Below, piece by piece: positions 1 through 9,031 of a stretch of 64,000 bases of DNA (its first letter is position 1; each line of letters starts with the position of its first letter). The stretch is from Cloacibacterium sp. TD35 (GTDB lineage Bacteria > Bacteroidota > Bacteroidia > Flavobacteriales > Weeksellaceae). A program made the translations under genes and the position numbers. The stretch covers positions 750,001-814,000 of the forward strand of contig NZ_CP104850.1 of assembly GCF_028864635.1 (NCBI RefSeq), written 5' to 3'. The notes beneath the pieces were generated by a model. That model ran no database searches, had not been told where the DNA came from, and saw only the letters and a program-made list of their open reading frames with translations.

Positions 1-51
1 CTTCTAACTTCCAGCAAAATTTTACTACTTTTATCAAAATTTTTAAAGAAA

Positions 52-1452
52 ATGGTTTTAAGTAGAATTTGGAGCGCATTTATTATTGTGGCCATTGTAG
101 TGGCAAGTATTAAATATTTATTTAGCGATAACTACAAAGCAATTTATAATGATTTGGTGGTAGGAAAAAGTGGAGACACGGTTCAAATTGCCAAAGTTCC
201 TGTTCAAAAACTTTCTGCGGAAATACAGAAATCTTTAACCGAAAATCCAGACACAGAAATTGCGAGAATTAATTACAAGAAAGATTCTATCAATCAAGTG
301 GCAGTGTATAGAGTTCAAAAAGCAGATGGTGTAATCTCTACTAGTAAAACTGCGGTAGAAATTTCCCTTGGTTTAATAGGAATTATGACGCTTTTTATGG
401 GTTTTATGAGCATCGCCGAAAAAGCAGGAGGAATCAATTTTCTTTCAAGAATGATACAGCCGTTTTTCTCAAAATTATTCCCAGAAATTCCGAAAAATCA
501 CCCTTCTTTCGGTCACATGACGCTTAATTTCGCAGCTAATTTATTAGGATTAGATAATGCTGCAACGCCTTTTGGTTTAAAAGCTATGGAAAGTTTACAA
601 ACCTTAAACCCTGATAAAGACAAAGCTTCTAATGCACAAATTATGTTTCTGTGTCTTCACGCAAGTGGATTAACGCTGATTCCGGTTTCCATTATTGCGA
701 TTAGAGCTTCCATGAATTCTGCAACGCCTACAGATATTTTCTTGCCGACTTTAATTGCTACTTTTTGTGCAACCATGGCTGCGATGATTATTGTTTCCAT
801 CAAACAAAAAATAAATCTTTTTCAACCTACACTTTTGGCTTTCGTGGGGGGAGTTTCGGCACTCATTGCATTGTTGGTTTGGTTTTTAGTAAGATTGAGC
901 AAAGAAGAATTAGATGATGTAAGTAAGTTGATTAGTAACGGAATGATTCTGTTGATTTTCTTTGCAATTATCGCAGGAGCTGTTTACAAAAAAATCAATG
1001 TTTTCGATGCATTTATAGATGGTGCAAAAGAAGGTTTCCATGTCTGTGTGAAAATTATTCCGTATTTGGTAGGAATGCTGATTGCGATTTCATTACTAAG
1101 AACTTCTGGTGTTTTTGATGTGATTATAGACGGAATGAAATGGTTTGCCCAAATTGCTAATTTAGATACCCGATTTGTAGACGGTTTACCAACGGCTTTA
1201 ATCAAACCGCTTTCTGGTTCTGGAGCAAGAGGAATGATGGTAGACACAATGAATGTTTTCGGGGTAGATTCTTTCCCTGCGAGACTTTCTGGGATTCTAC
1301 AGGGTAGTTCAGATACTACTTTTTATGTAATTGCAGTGTATTTTGGAGCTGTTGGAATTAAAAATACTCGTTACACAGTTGGCGCGATGCTTTTGGCAGA
1401 TTTGGTAGGAATTGTGGTTTCTATTTTGATGGCGTATTTGTTTTTTGGGTAG
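52..1452 (+). CDS. SpmA/SpmB-like nucleoside-recognition (Gate) domain membrane protein
   Basis: A 466-residue polytopic inner-membrane protein that joins the two spore-maturation-like halves in one chain. The first half has the SpmA-like stretch NLLGLDNAATPFGLKAM. The second half has the SpmB-like stretches IIPYLVGMLIAISLLR, KPLSGSGARGMM and GSSDTTFYVIAVYFGAVG. One N-terminal membrane segment (about residues 6-23) is followed by a soluble stretch of about 80 residues before the SpmA part, probably outside the cytoplasm. Non-sporulating Bacteroidota commonly carry this fusion; its substrate is unknown and a transport role is inferred from the Gate fold. A hairpin terminator follows directly. 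Only 51 bases precede the start in this window, so upstream partners cannot be seen. Confidence 0.85.
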   Translation: MVLSRIWSAFIIVAIVVASIKYLFSDNYKAIYNDLVVGKSGDTVQIAKVPVQKLSAEIQKSLTENPDTEIARINYKKDSINQVAVYRVQKADGVISTSKTAVEISLGLIGIMTLFMGFMSIAEKAGGINFLSRMIQPFFSKLFPEIPKNHPSFGHMTLNFAANLLGLDNAATPFGLKAMESLQTLNPDKDKASNAQIMFLCLHASGLTLIPVSIIAIRASMNSATPTDIFLPTLIATFCATMAAMIIVSIKQKINLFQPTLLAFVGGVSALIALLVWFLVRLSKEELDDVSKLISNGMILLIFFAIIAGAVYKKINVFDAFIDGAKEGFHVCVKIIPYLVGMLIAISLLRTSGVFDVIIDGMKWFAQIANLDTRFVDGLPTALIKPLSGSGARGMMVDTMNVFGVDSFPARLSGILQGSSDTTFYVIAVYFGAVGIKNTRYTVGAMLLADLVGIVVSILMAYLFFG

Positions 1453-1476
1453 TATTTTTTCTAAATAAATGAACAA

Positions 1477-1503
1477 GAGAAGCAGAAATGCTTCTTTTTT
1501 TGT
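1477..1503 (+). terminator. Rho-independent terminator after the SpmAB-like gene
   Basis: Stem AGAAGCA (1478-1484), GAAA loop, TGCTTCT (1489-1495), then a run of T. It lies 25 bases past the stop codon and separates this gene from the TolC-like gene. Confidence 0.75.
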
Positions 1504-1548
1504 AACAAAAACCACCAATCTTCGTCTAATTGAGAAACTTTTCATCTT

Positions 1549-2898
1549 ATGAAAAAAATATTTTCACTCGTATTGCTATCAGCATTTTCTTTAGGGTTTT
1601 CTCAAAAGAAATGGAGTTTACAAGAATGTGTAGATTATGCGGTTAAAAATAATTTACAAGTTATTAGCAATCAATATAATGCAGATATTCAGTCTAAAAA
1701 TTTAGACATTTCAAAAAGACAAAAATTGCCTTCAGTTTCGGGTAGTTTTAACAATAATATGAGCTTTGGAACCACACAAGGCTTTCAAGGAAGTATCGGT
1801 AGAAATGATAATTTCAATAATAGTGCCTCAGTAGGCGCAAACATGCTGATGTATAATAACGGAAGACTGCAAAAATCTGCCGAAAAATCTCAGTATGATT
1901 TAGAAGCGAGTATGCTAGACGCAGAGCGCGTAAAAAACGATATTTCACTGCAAATTGCACAGCAATATTTACAAGTTCTGCTGAATAAAGAGGTAAAAAA
2001 GATAACCGATGAAGCAGTAGCAAATGCGGAAAAAGTATTAAGCAGAGCAAAAATTACTACAGAAGTAGGAACTACGCCTAAAACCGTAGAAGCAGAAGCC
2101 ACTGCTGGTTTAGCAAGAGAAAAACAACGCCAGAAATCTGCCGAAATAGACATTCAGCGCTCACTTTTTTCATTAGCAATGTTGTTGCAACTAAAAGACT
2201 ATCAAGATTTTGATGTGCAAGAAGTTCCTCTGCCAAGTTCTTTAGAGGCACCATTGAATTCTACCGAAAATATTGTAGAAAAAGCCTTCGAAAATCAACC
2301 ACAAGTAAAAGCTGCTGAAACCAGAATTCTTTCTGCACAGAAACAAACCGAAATCGCAAAAACAGCTTTTTATCCTACAGTTTCTGCATTTGCAGGCTTA
2401 AATACCTTCTATTATTATAAAATATCACCTACGCTCAATCCTGCTACAGGAGAAGAAGTAGATGTGAAATACGATAGTTTTTTCCAGCAGTACAAAGATA
2501 ATTTTGGTCAAAATGTTGGAGTAAATGTAAATATTCCAATCTTTAACAAAGGCATCACCAAATTGCAAGTAGAACAGGCTAAAATTTCTGAAAGCATTGC
2601 TAAAAATACTCTGGAACAACAAAAAGTAGAAGTTCAGCAAAATGTTCAGCGCGCTTACTTTGACGCCAATGCCAATTACGAAAACTATTTGGCTGCTTTA
2701 GAAGCAGAAAAATCAACTAAATTATCGCTTGAGTTTGCCGAAAAAAGTTATGAAGCAGGTAGAGCTACCATTTATGACTTGAACAATGCGAGAAATAATT
2801 ACATCAATGCGCAAGGCTCTGTTTCTCAAGCAAAATACAATTTTATTTTCAGCACGAAACTGTTGAATTTCTATGCCGGGATTCCGCTTTCTTTGTAA
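1549..2898 (+). CDS. TolC-family outer membrane efflux protein
   Basis: A 449-residue outer membrane channel of the TolC/OEP family. A type I signal peptide ends near residue 18 (LGFSQ), followed by KKWSLQECVDYAVKNN, the usual start of a mature Bacteroidota OEP protein. Long Ala/Gln/Glu-rich helices form two related halves, with the second-half signature FEKSYEAGRATIYDLNNARNNY-like region around residues 395-415 (paraphrased from AEKSYEAGRATIYDL). No membrane-fusion protein or RND pump is adjacent, so it probably works with a partner encoded elsewhere and its substrate cannot be inferred. Length matches the family. Confidence 0.9.
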   Translation: MKKIFSLVLLSAFSLGFSQKKWSLQECVDYAVKNNLQVISNQYNADIQSKNLDISKRQKLPSVSGSFNNNMSFGTTQGFQGSIGRNDNFNNSASVGANMLMYNNGRLQKSAEKSQYDLEASMLDAERVKNDISLQIAQQYLQVLLNKEVKKITDEAVANAEKVLSRAKITTEVGTTPKTVEAEATAGLAREKQRQKSAEIDIQRSLFSLAMLLQLKDYQDFDVQEVPLPSSLEAPLNSTENIVEKAFENQPQVKAAETRILSAQKQTEIAKTAFYPTVSAFAGLNTFYYYKISPTLNPATGEEVDVKYDSFFQQYKDNFGQNVGVNVNIPIFNKGITKLQVEQAKISESIAKNTLEQQKVEVQQNVQRAYFDANANYENYLAALEAEKSTKLSLEFAEKSYEAGRATIYDLNNARNNYINAQGSVSQAKYNFIFSTKLLNFYAGIPLSL

Positions 2899-2993
2899 TC
2901 GTGATATGAGAGAAGGGTTTCGAGGTGTGATAAGTTTAATTAATTTGATTATTTTAGCATAAATTAACTCGTAGCACGCTCTTAGAAACTAAA

Positions 2994-3599
2994 ATGTCTG
3001 TAACGGTTTTAGAAAAATTTTTGCCAGAAAATGCTCTTTCTTATCTCAAAGTTTGGTTTGGGAGTTATCCTTGTCATCTTAAGATTACCAAAAACAGAAA
3101 CAGCAAACTAGGAGATTACCGAAAATTGCCCGATAAATCTCACCAGATTACAGTAAATGGAACCCTAGAACCGCAATTGTTTTTCTTTGTGCTTACACAT
3201 GAGTTGGCGCACCTGATTGCTTTTGAAAAATATGGCAGAAGAATCTCTCCTCACGGAGCAGAGTGGAAGCAAACTTTTAGAGAGATGCTACTAGAAAGCA
3301 TTACAGTTTATGCAGAAGATTTGCGCCCCATAATTCAGAAATTTTCAAAATCTCCGAAAGCTAATTTTATGGCTTCGCCAGATTTGGTAAAGTATTTCCA
3401 TGTGCCAGAAGAAGATGAGTTGCTCTACCTAGAAAGCCTTATGGTAGGGGATGTTTTTGTCCTTAAAAATAAAGTTTTCGTAATAGAAGAAACAACAAAA
3501 AAGCGCTATCTTTGCCGTAATTTAAAATCAGGGCTTAGGTATAAGGTAAATACATTAGCTCGGGTAAAAAAAATGAATAATCATTATGAAAAAAAATAA
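2994..3599 (+). CDS. SprT-like zinc-binding domain protein
   Basis: A 201-residue soluble protein with the SprT-type metalloprotease motif HELAH (H69-E70-x-x-H73) and a third putative zinc ligand, H87, in SPHGAEW. It has no signal peptide, so it is probably cytoplasmic. SprT/Spartan relatives act on DNA-protein crosslinks in eukaryotes; bacterial SprT functions are poorly defined and no substrate is claimed. The last 14 bases overlap the start of the mannose-1-phosphate guanylyltransferase gene, so the two are probably co-transcribed and translationally coupled, which does not by itself imply a shared pathway. Confidence 0.85.
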   Translation: MSVTVLEKFLPENALSYLKVWFGSYPCHLKITKNRNSKLGDYRKLPDKSHQITVNGTLEPQLFFFVLTHELAHLIAFEKYGRRISPHGAEWKQTFREMLLESITVYAEDLRPIIQKFSKSPKANFMASPDLVKYFHVPEEDELLYLESLMVGDVFVLKNKVFVIEETTKKRYLCRNLKSGLRYKVNTLARVKKMNNHYEKK

Positions 3600-4665
3600 C
3601 TACTGCGTAATTATGGCGGGAGGTATTGGCAGCAGATTTTGGCCGATGTCTACTCAGAAATTTCCGAAGCAGTTTCAAGATATTTTAGGAACGGGAAGAA
3701 CCATGATTCAGCAAACTTTTGACCGAATTAAGCAAATTGTTCCCACTGAAAACATATACGTTATTACCAATCAAGAGTACGTAGAACTGTCACATCATCA
3801 GTTGCCAGAGATTCCCCTAGAAAATATTGTTGGCGAGCCTGTAATGAAAAATACAGCAGCCTGTAATATCTATATGGTTAATAAAATTGCAGATAGAGAC
3901 CCACAAGCAAATGTGATTGTTTTACCGGCTGATCATCTTATTTTAAAAGAAAATACTTTTTTAGAAAAGGTTGAATTGGCTTTTGATATAGCAAGCAAGC
4001 ATGATTATCTTATCACACTAGGAATTACACCAACTCGTCCTGATACAGGGTATGGTTACATACAGTTCATGGAGAAAAAAGAGGATGATTTTTTCAAAGT
4101 AAAAACCTTTACCGAAAAGCCTAGTTTAGAAATTGCCAAAGCTTTTTTAGAAAGTGGAGATTTTCTTTGGAATGCAGGAATTTTTGTATGGAATGTAAAA
4201 TCTATTCACAAGGCTTTCCAAGAGTTTTTACCAGAAATGACACATGAATTTGACACATGTGAATATAATAATGATAAAGAGTCTGTTTGTATAGAAACTA
4301 TTTATCCAAAAGTAGAAAAAATCTCTATAGACAATGGAATTTTAGAAAAAGCGAAAAACGTATACGTAATACCAGCTGATTTAGGGTGGAGTGATTTAGG
4401 AACTTGGACTTCTGTATACGAAAACGCAGAAAAAGATGAGAACAATAATGCGGTAAAATCTAAGCATGTTCTTACCTATAATTCTAAAGGAAACATCATA
4501 AGACTTAGAAATAACAATAAAGCAGCTATTATTGACGGTTTAGAGAACTATATTGTGGTAGATACTGAGAAAGCTCTTCTGATTTGCCCAATTAGTAATG
4601 ACCAGTTGATTAAAGACTACGTTTTAGATTTGAAAAACTTTAAAAAAGGAGAAAAATTCATGTAA
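3586..4665 (+). CDS. Mannose-1-phosphate guanylyltransferase
   Basis: A 359-residue cytoplasmic nucleotidyltransferase that converts mannose-1-phosphate and GTP to GDP-mannose for glycan synthesis. It begins with the nucleotide-binding signature MAGGIGSRFWPMSTQKFPKQF. Later motifs VLPADH, FTEKP, FLWNAGIFVW and DLGWSDLGTW are typical of the GMP family. It lacks the C-terminal phosphomannose isomerase domain of bifunctional ManC/AlgA proteins, as is normal for the roughly 360-residue form. It overlaps the SprT-like gene by 14 bases and ends at a bidirectional hairpin shared with the convergent gene. Confidence 0.92.
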   Translation: MKKNNYCVIMAGGIGSRFWPMSTQKFPKQFQDILGTGRTMIQQTFDRIKQIVPTENIYVITNQEYVELSHHQLPEIPLENIVGEPVMKNTAACNIYMVNKIADRDPQANVIVLPADHLILKENTFLEKVELAFDIASKHDYLITLGITPTRPDTGYGYIQFMEKKEDDFFKVKTFTEKPSLEIAKAFLESGDFLWNAGIFVWNVKSIHKAFQEFLPEMTHEFDTCEYNNDKESVCIETIYPKVEKISIDNGILEKAKNVYVIPADLGWSDLGTWTSVYENAEKDENNNAVKSKHVLTYNSKGNIIRLRNNNKAAIIDGLENYIVVDTEKALLICPISNDQLIKDYVLDLKNFKKGEKFM

Positions 4666-4691
4666 TTTTATTCTTTAACCCGATAAAAACT

Positions 4692-4726
4692 AAAAGAGAA
4701 ACTTATACTAAAGTTTCTCTTTTTTC
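4692..4726. terminator. Bidirectional terminator between convergent genes
   Basis: Inverted repeat AAAGAGAAACTT / AAGTTTCTCTTT with a short loop, A-rich on the left and T-rich on the right. It overlaps the last codons of the minus-strand gene at 4703 and serves both convergent genes. Confidence 0.75.
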
Positions 4727-5227
4727 GTCTATCATAATCAGTTCAAAACCGAAAGTTTCGTCTACACTTTTTACAGTTTTAATCTCCTGAGTTAGTGCCA
4801 ACAGTTGGTCTACAAAAAAACTGGTCTCAAAAAACTGGCGGTGAATAGTAGGTAATAATTGCATAAAATAATCACGCCCCACTTTATTATTATGCAAATC
4901 CATTTTGCGCTGCAGAGGTTCATTAGGAAATAAATCTTCGTGCATGAGCGTAATTTTTTCAGTCCAAATAAGCGCTTTTTTTGGGGAAGAAACCTTGCAA
5001 CAATACATCATGATTAAACTGTTCCAAAGCGCATGTCTAAAGGCATTTCCTGCGCCTTGCAAACCATGGGTGTGCGGAAATAACTTTTCCGAAATTTTGT
5101 ACGTTTTATAGGTTGCAAAAAAAGTGAGAACAGAAAAAATAGGATGACTAAACCCAGTGAAAAATAATTTCAAAAGGCTTTTTAGACTTAAGCTTTTCAA
5201 GACATTAAAAACAAGTTTAGGCGTCAT
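4703..5227 (-). CDS. Hypothetical protein resembling the DUF6973 group
   Basis: A 174-residue protein of unknown function. The conserved-looking core is HTHGLQGAGNAFRHALWNSL followed by MDLHNNKVGRDYF; the spaced His, Asn, Asp and Glu residues suggest a metal- or phosphate-binding helical domain, but this is inference. One hydrophobic stretch (about residues 25-45) could be a membrane-associated helix; there is no cleavable signal peptide. I assign it to the DUF6973-like group from memory only. Its terminator overlaps its own 3' end. Confidence 0.6.
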   Translation of the reverse strand: MTPKLVFNVLKSLSLKSLLKLFFTGFSHPIFSVLTFFATYKTYKISEKLFPHTHGLQGAGNAFRHALWNSLIMMYCCKVSSPKKALIWTEKITLMHEDLFPNEPLQRKMDLHNNKVGRDYFMQLLPTIHRQFFETSFFVDQLLALTQEIKTVKSVDETFGFELIMIDEKRETLV

Positions 5228-5336
5228 TCTAACAAGTTATTCTAAAATTAGTAAGTGTTTTTTTGAAAATGTTTCAAACAAAAATCGTAAAACAATTAAG
5301 TTTTACGATTTAAAATTATTTCAGTGAATAAATATT

Positions 5337-6188
5337 CTATTTATTCATCAATAGTTTCACTGTTTTAGAAACCGTTTCTTTAATTTCAGTTCTTTTTACA
5401 ATAAAATCTACAAATCCTTTTTCCTGAATAAATTCAGACGTTTGGAAACCTTCTGGTAAATCTCTACCAATGGTTTCTCTAATTACTCTAGGACCTGCAA
5501 AACCAATTAATGCGCCAGGTTCTGCCATGATTACATCTGCAGTCATTGCAAAAGATGCGGTAATTCCACCAAAAGTAGGGTCGCATAAATAAGCAATGTA
5601 AGGCAATTTTTTATCAGAAAGTTGAGCCAACTTAGACTGTACTTTTGCTAATTGCATAAGAGAGTAAGCCGCTTCTTGCATTCTAGCACCACCAGATTGG
5701 CAGATAATCATGTAAGGAAGTTGATGTTCTATACAATAATCTATAGCTCTTCTGATTTTTTCGCCCATAACAGAGCCTAATGAACCCCCGATAAACGCAA
5801 AATCCATACAAGAAATCACCATGTCTACACCATTTACATTTCCTCTTGCATTTCTGATGGAATCTTTAAGTTTTGTTTTAGATTTTACTTCTTTTAATCG
5901 GTCTGTATATGCTTTTGTATCTTTAAATTTAAGCATATCTACACTTTCTACATCAGGATGTAATTCTGTGAATTTCCCTTCGTCAAAAAGTATATCGTAG
6001 AACTCTTCGCTTCCTATTCTTACGTGGAAACCGTCTTCTGGAGAAACGTAATTATTTCTCTTAAGCTCGTCATGTTCTACAATCTTACCAGAAGGAGTTT
6101 GATGCCAAAGACCTTTTGGAACGTCTTTTTTCTCTTCGGTTCCTGTGGTAATATTTTTTTTCTTTCTTTTAAACCAATCAAAAGCCAT
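5337..6188 (-). CDS. accD: Acetyl-CoA carboxylase carboxyltransferase subunit beta
   Basis: A 283-residue cytoplasmic enzyme subunit that, with AccA, transfers the carboxyl group from carboxybiotin to acetyl-CoA to give malonyl-CoA, the first step of fatty acid synthesis. The crotonase-like core is clear: SCMDFAFIGGSLGSVMGEK, QSGGARMQE, DPTFGGITASFAM and LIGFAGPRVI. The N-terminal four-Cys zinc ribbon of E. coli AccD is missing: residues 27-56 keep the flanking pattern (GLWHQTPSGK, NYVSPEDGFH) but have no cysteine. It lies upstream of no partner subunit here; the next gene on this strand is fructose-bisphosphate aldolase, located upstream. Confidence 0.95.
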   Translation of the reverse strand: MAFDWFKRKKKNITTGTEEKKDVPKGLWHQTPSGKIVEHDELKRNNYVSPEDGFHVRIGSEEFYDILFDEGKFTELHPDVESVDMLKFKDTKAYTDRLKEVKSKTKLKDSIRNARGNVNGVDMVISCMDFAFIGGSLGSVMGEKIRRAIDYCIEHQLPYMIICQSGGARMQEAAYSLMQLAKVQSKLAQLSDKKLPYIAYLCDPTFGGITASFAMTADVIMAEPGALIGFAGPRVIRETIGRDLPEGFQTSEFIQEKGFVDFIVKRTEIKETVSKTVKLLMNK

Positions 6189-6243
6189 AGTTATCTAATT
6201 TAAGGTTAAAATTGAGGTTTCGAATTTAGTGAAATCTTTGATT

Positions 6244-7314
6244 TTAGCCTAATGTATTTACGTTATTTAAATCTTCGAAGGCTTTTACTAATCTAGTAAC
6301 GAAAGTTTCTTCCCCTTTTCTAATCCAAACTCTTGGATCATAGAATTTTTTGTTTGGTTTTTCTTCACCTTCAGGATTACCAATTTGAGTTCTTAAATAC
6401 TCGATGTTAGAAGTCATGTAATCTCTAATTCCCTCTGTGTAAGCAAACTGAAGGTCTGTATCGATATTCATTTTGATAACTCCATAAGAAATCGCTTCTC
6501 TAATTTCTTCTAATGTAGAACCAGAACCACCATGGAATACGAAGTTTACAGGTTTTTCAGAAGTTCCGAATTTTTCTTGTACATATTTTTGAGAATTGTC
6601 TAAGATTTTCGGAGTTAATTTCACGTTTCCTGGTTTGTAAACACCGTGAACGTTACCAAAAGCTGCTGCAATTGTAAATTCTGGAGAAATTGCTTTTAAT
6701 CTTTCATAAGCATATGCTACTTCATCTGGCTGAGTGTATAATTTAGAAGAATCTACATCAGAGTTATCTACACCATCTTCTTCGCCACCAGTTACTCCTA
6801 ATTCTATTTCTAGAGTCATGCCCATTTTAGCCATTCTTTCGAAATATTTAGTAGAAATATCTAAATTTTCTTCAATTGGTTCTTCTGATAAATCTAGCAT
6901 ATGAGAAGAGAATAATGACTTACCATATGCTTTGAAGTGTTCTTCGCTGGCATCTAATAATCCATCAATCCAAGGAAGTAATTTTTTAGCACAGTGGTCT
7001 GTGTGAAGAATTACGGTAGCTCCATAAGCTTCTGCAAGGGTATGAATATGTTTAGCTCCTGCAACTCCACCTAGGATTGCAGATTTTTGATTTTCAGTAG
7101 TAAGACCTTTTCCTGCGTTAAATGCAGCTCCTCCGTTTGAAAACTGAATAATTACTGGAGCATTTAATTTAACTGCTGTTTCCATAGTAGCGTTTATGTT
7201 ACTAGAACCCACTACGTTTACTGCAGGAAGTGCGTAATTATTTTCTTTTGCGTGTGCAAAAATTTCTGATACTAATGAACCTGTGGCAACACCTGCCGGA
7301 AATTTTCTGCTCAT
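6244..7314 (-). CDS. fbaA: Class II fructose-bisphosphate aldolase
   Basis: A 356-residue zinc-dependent aldolase that cleaves fructose-1,6-bisphosphate into dihydroxyacetone phosphate and glyceraldehyde-3-phosphate in glycolysis and gluconeogenesis. The signature HTDHCAKK holds the catalytic Asp (D106) and a zinc-ligand His (H107). Further family motifs are LEIELGVTGGEEDGVDN, AAFGNVHGVY, FHGGSGS and KMNIDTDLQ. Length matches the E. coli FbaA type (class IIA). It lies 55 bases upstream of accD on the same strand. The palindromic TAAATTTA at 7360-7367 may be its -7 element. Confidence 0.96.
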   Translation of the reverse strand: MSRKFPAGVATGSLVSEIFAHAKENNYALPAVNVVGSSNINATMETAVKLNAPVIIQFSNGGAAFNAGKGLTTENQKSAILGGVAGAKHIHTLAEAYGATVILHTDHCAKKLLPWIDGLLDASEEHFKAYGKSLFSSHMLDLSEEPIEENLDISTKYFERMAKMGMTLEIELGVTGGEEDGVDNSDVDSSKLYTQPDEVAYAYERLKAISPEFTIAAAFGNVHGVYKPGNVKLTPKILDNSQKYVQEKFGTSEKPVNFVFHGGSGSTLEEIREAISYGVIKMNIDTDLQFAYTEGIRDYMTSNIEYLRTQIGNPEGEEKPNKKFYDPRVWIRKGEETFVTRLVKAFEDLNNVNTLG

Positions 7315-7388
7315 TTTCTTTTGTTTTATTATTGATTGTTAAGTATAAATTTCGAGATGTAAATTTAGTGAATTTTATGCTATTAATA

Positions 7389-8255
7389 CTAATTTCTTTT
7401 GTCTTTACCCCAAAGGAGTTTTTGTCTTAAAGTTTTGAAAAAACTCAAGTCTTTTGGGTGCATTAAGATCAGTTGGAAGTCTGCTTTTTTTACCGTAATC
7501 ACATCATCATTTTTCATATGATAGAGTCTAGAGTCTAGAGAAAGAGAATATTGTGGCACTCTGCTTTCTACTTTTAATGTAATTTCTATGTCATCTCTTA
7601 AAACAATAGGTCTTACGTTGAGATTATGTGGTGCGATAGGCGTAAGCGAAAGGATTCCGTTTCCTGGCGAAATGATAGGGCCACCACAGCTCAGTGAATA
7701 TGCTGTAGAACCAGTAGGTGTAGAAATAATTAGACCATCTCCCCAATAATAGGTAAGAAACTGCTCATTAATATGCGTTTCTATAGTAATCATAGAAGTG
7801 GTTTCATTTCTAGAGATAGTAAGGTCATTTAGTGCATAAGGAAAATCAATAGGAGTGCCAGAAGAAGTCACTTTCAGAACGCTTCTCTTGCTCAAATTCA
7901 TTTCTTTGGTGATGATTTCGTCTATGTGACTGAAGATTTCTTCTTTAGAAAAACTTGCCAAAAATCCTAATCTACCTGTGTTTACACCAATGATGGGAAT
8001 TTCTAATTCCTTGATAAAGTTAAGGGCATTTAAAATGGTTCCGTCTCCCCCGAAACTGAAGAAAAAATCTATTTTTTGTTGTTTTACATCTTCATAGTTA
8101 GAAAAAGTGGAAAACTCTTTTGAAAATTCTAAATCTTTGAAGAGCTGTTCATATATAATGGCCTTTACACCTCTTTTGTTAAGTTCTGATATAAACTTAC
8201 TTAAGTATAGAAATGTATCTAAGTCTTTTTTCTGTGAATAAATTGCAGCTTTCAA
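7389..8255 (-). CDS. nadK: NAD kinase
   Basis: A 288-residue cytoplasmic kinase that phosphorylates NAD to NADP. It carries the family motif GGDGT (residues 69-73, in FFSFGGDGTILNAL) and the second motif TPTGSTAYSLSCGGP. The length is typical for the bacterial enzyme. On the minus strand a TATTTTTG -7 element (bases 8276-8283 read as CAAAAATA) sits about 20 bases upstream of the start. The CBS-domain gene ends just 30 bases upstream, so nadK has either its own promoter or read-through from that gene. Confidence 0.95.
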   Translation of the reverse strand: MKAAIYSQKKDLDTFLYLSKFISELNKRGVKAIIYEQLFKDLEFSKEFSTFSNYEDVKQQKIDFFFSFGGDGTILNALNFIKELEIPIIGVNTGRLGFLASFSKEEIFSHIDEIITKEMNLSKRSVLKVTSSGTPIDFPYALNDLTISRNETTSMITIETHINEQFLTYYWGDGLIISTPTGSTAYSLSCGGPIISPGNGILSLTPIAPHNLNVRPIVLRDDIEITLKVESRVPQYSLSLDSRLYHMKNDDVITVKKADFQLILMHPKDLSFFKTLRQKLLWGKDKRN

Positions 8256-8285
8256 AATAAATCTTTTTAGAAACTCAAAAATACA

Positions 8286-8939
8286 TTAAAATTCTAAATA
8301 TTTTTGAAAATATTGATATCGGTCTTTGATGAGGTCTTCTTTTTCGTCGTTATAAAATTTATGAACTACGTGATATCCAAATCGGTCGAATGTTTCGTCT
8401 ATTGAGCTTAGATTGTCATGGTTAATTTTCATGGTAACCTGTATTAGGTCTTCATTTACATGACTAATGAATGCTCCGTAAAATTTAGAGTTATTGCTCT
8501 CTACAATTTTGGCAATTTCGGTCATTGAAAACGATTTTAGGTTGTTTTCTACTGTTAAAACCGCTCCGTTTTCAGAAAACAAAGGATATTTCGATAGTTC
8601 ATTAAAAACATCATCGTAAGCAATGTATCCTAGATATTCTTCGTTTTTATTGATAATAGGAATAATATTAGCATTAAAAGTATAGAATAATTTTACAGTA
8701 TCTAATACGGTTCCGCCTTCTAAAATAGCAAATCGCTCTATATGAATAAGGAGTTCTTCTAAATTTTTATCAGGATTTTCTTCCAAAAATTCTTTGCAGA
8801 TTCCTCCCAAAAAAAGGTTGTTTTTTTGTACAAATACATGGGTGAAACCAAATTCCGCTGCTATTTCTAGTGCTTCTTCTGCTGATGAATTGGCTTCAAA
8901 AGCGGGAAAATCTTTGGATATATATTCAGAAATTAACAT
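8286..8939 (-). CDS. CBS-domain protein
   Basis: A 217-residue soluble protein built from two CBS repeats (about residues 8-60 and 68-125) and a C-terminal segment (FYGAFISHVNEDLIQVTMKI) that reads like a small ACT-like domain. CBS pairs usually bind adenosine nucleotides and act as sensors; the ligand and target here are unknown. I start it at the ATG at 8939 rather than the in-frame ATG at 8966, because homologous-looking sequence begins MLISEYISKDFPAF and because a TACCTTTG -7 element (8944-8951, minus strand) lies between the two ATGs. That spacing would make the mRNA nearly leaderless. Confidence 0.8.
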   Translation of the reverse strand: MLISEYISKDFPAFEANSSAEEALEIAAEFGFTHVFVQKNNLFLGGICKEFLEENPDKNLEELLIHIERFAILEGGTVLDTVKLFYTFNANIIPIINKNEEYLGYIAYDDVFNELSKYPLFSENGAVLTVENNLKSFSMTEIAKIVESNNSKFYGAFISHVNEDLIQVTMKINHDNLSSIDETFDRFGYHVVHKFYNDEKEDLIKDRYQYFQKYLEF

Positions 8940-9031
8940 GTTGCAAAGGTAATTAATTCTTATCAATCAGCTAAATGACGGAAATCATGAAATTTTTTCA
9001 AACAATTTTAAATTTTATTGAAAAAAAATTT

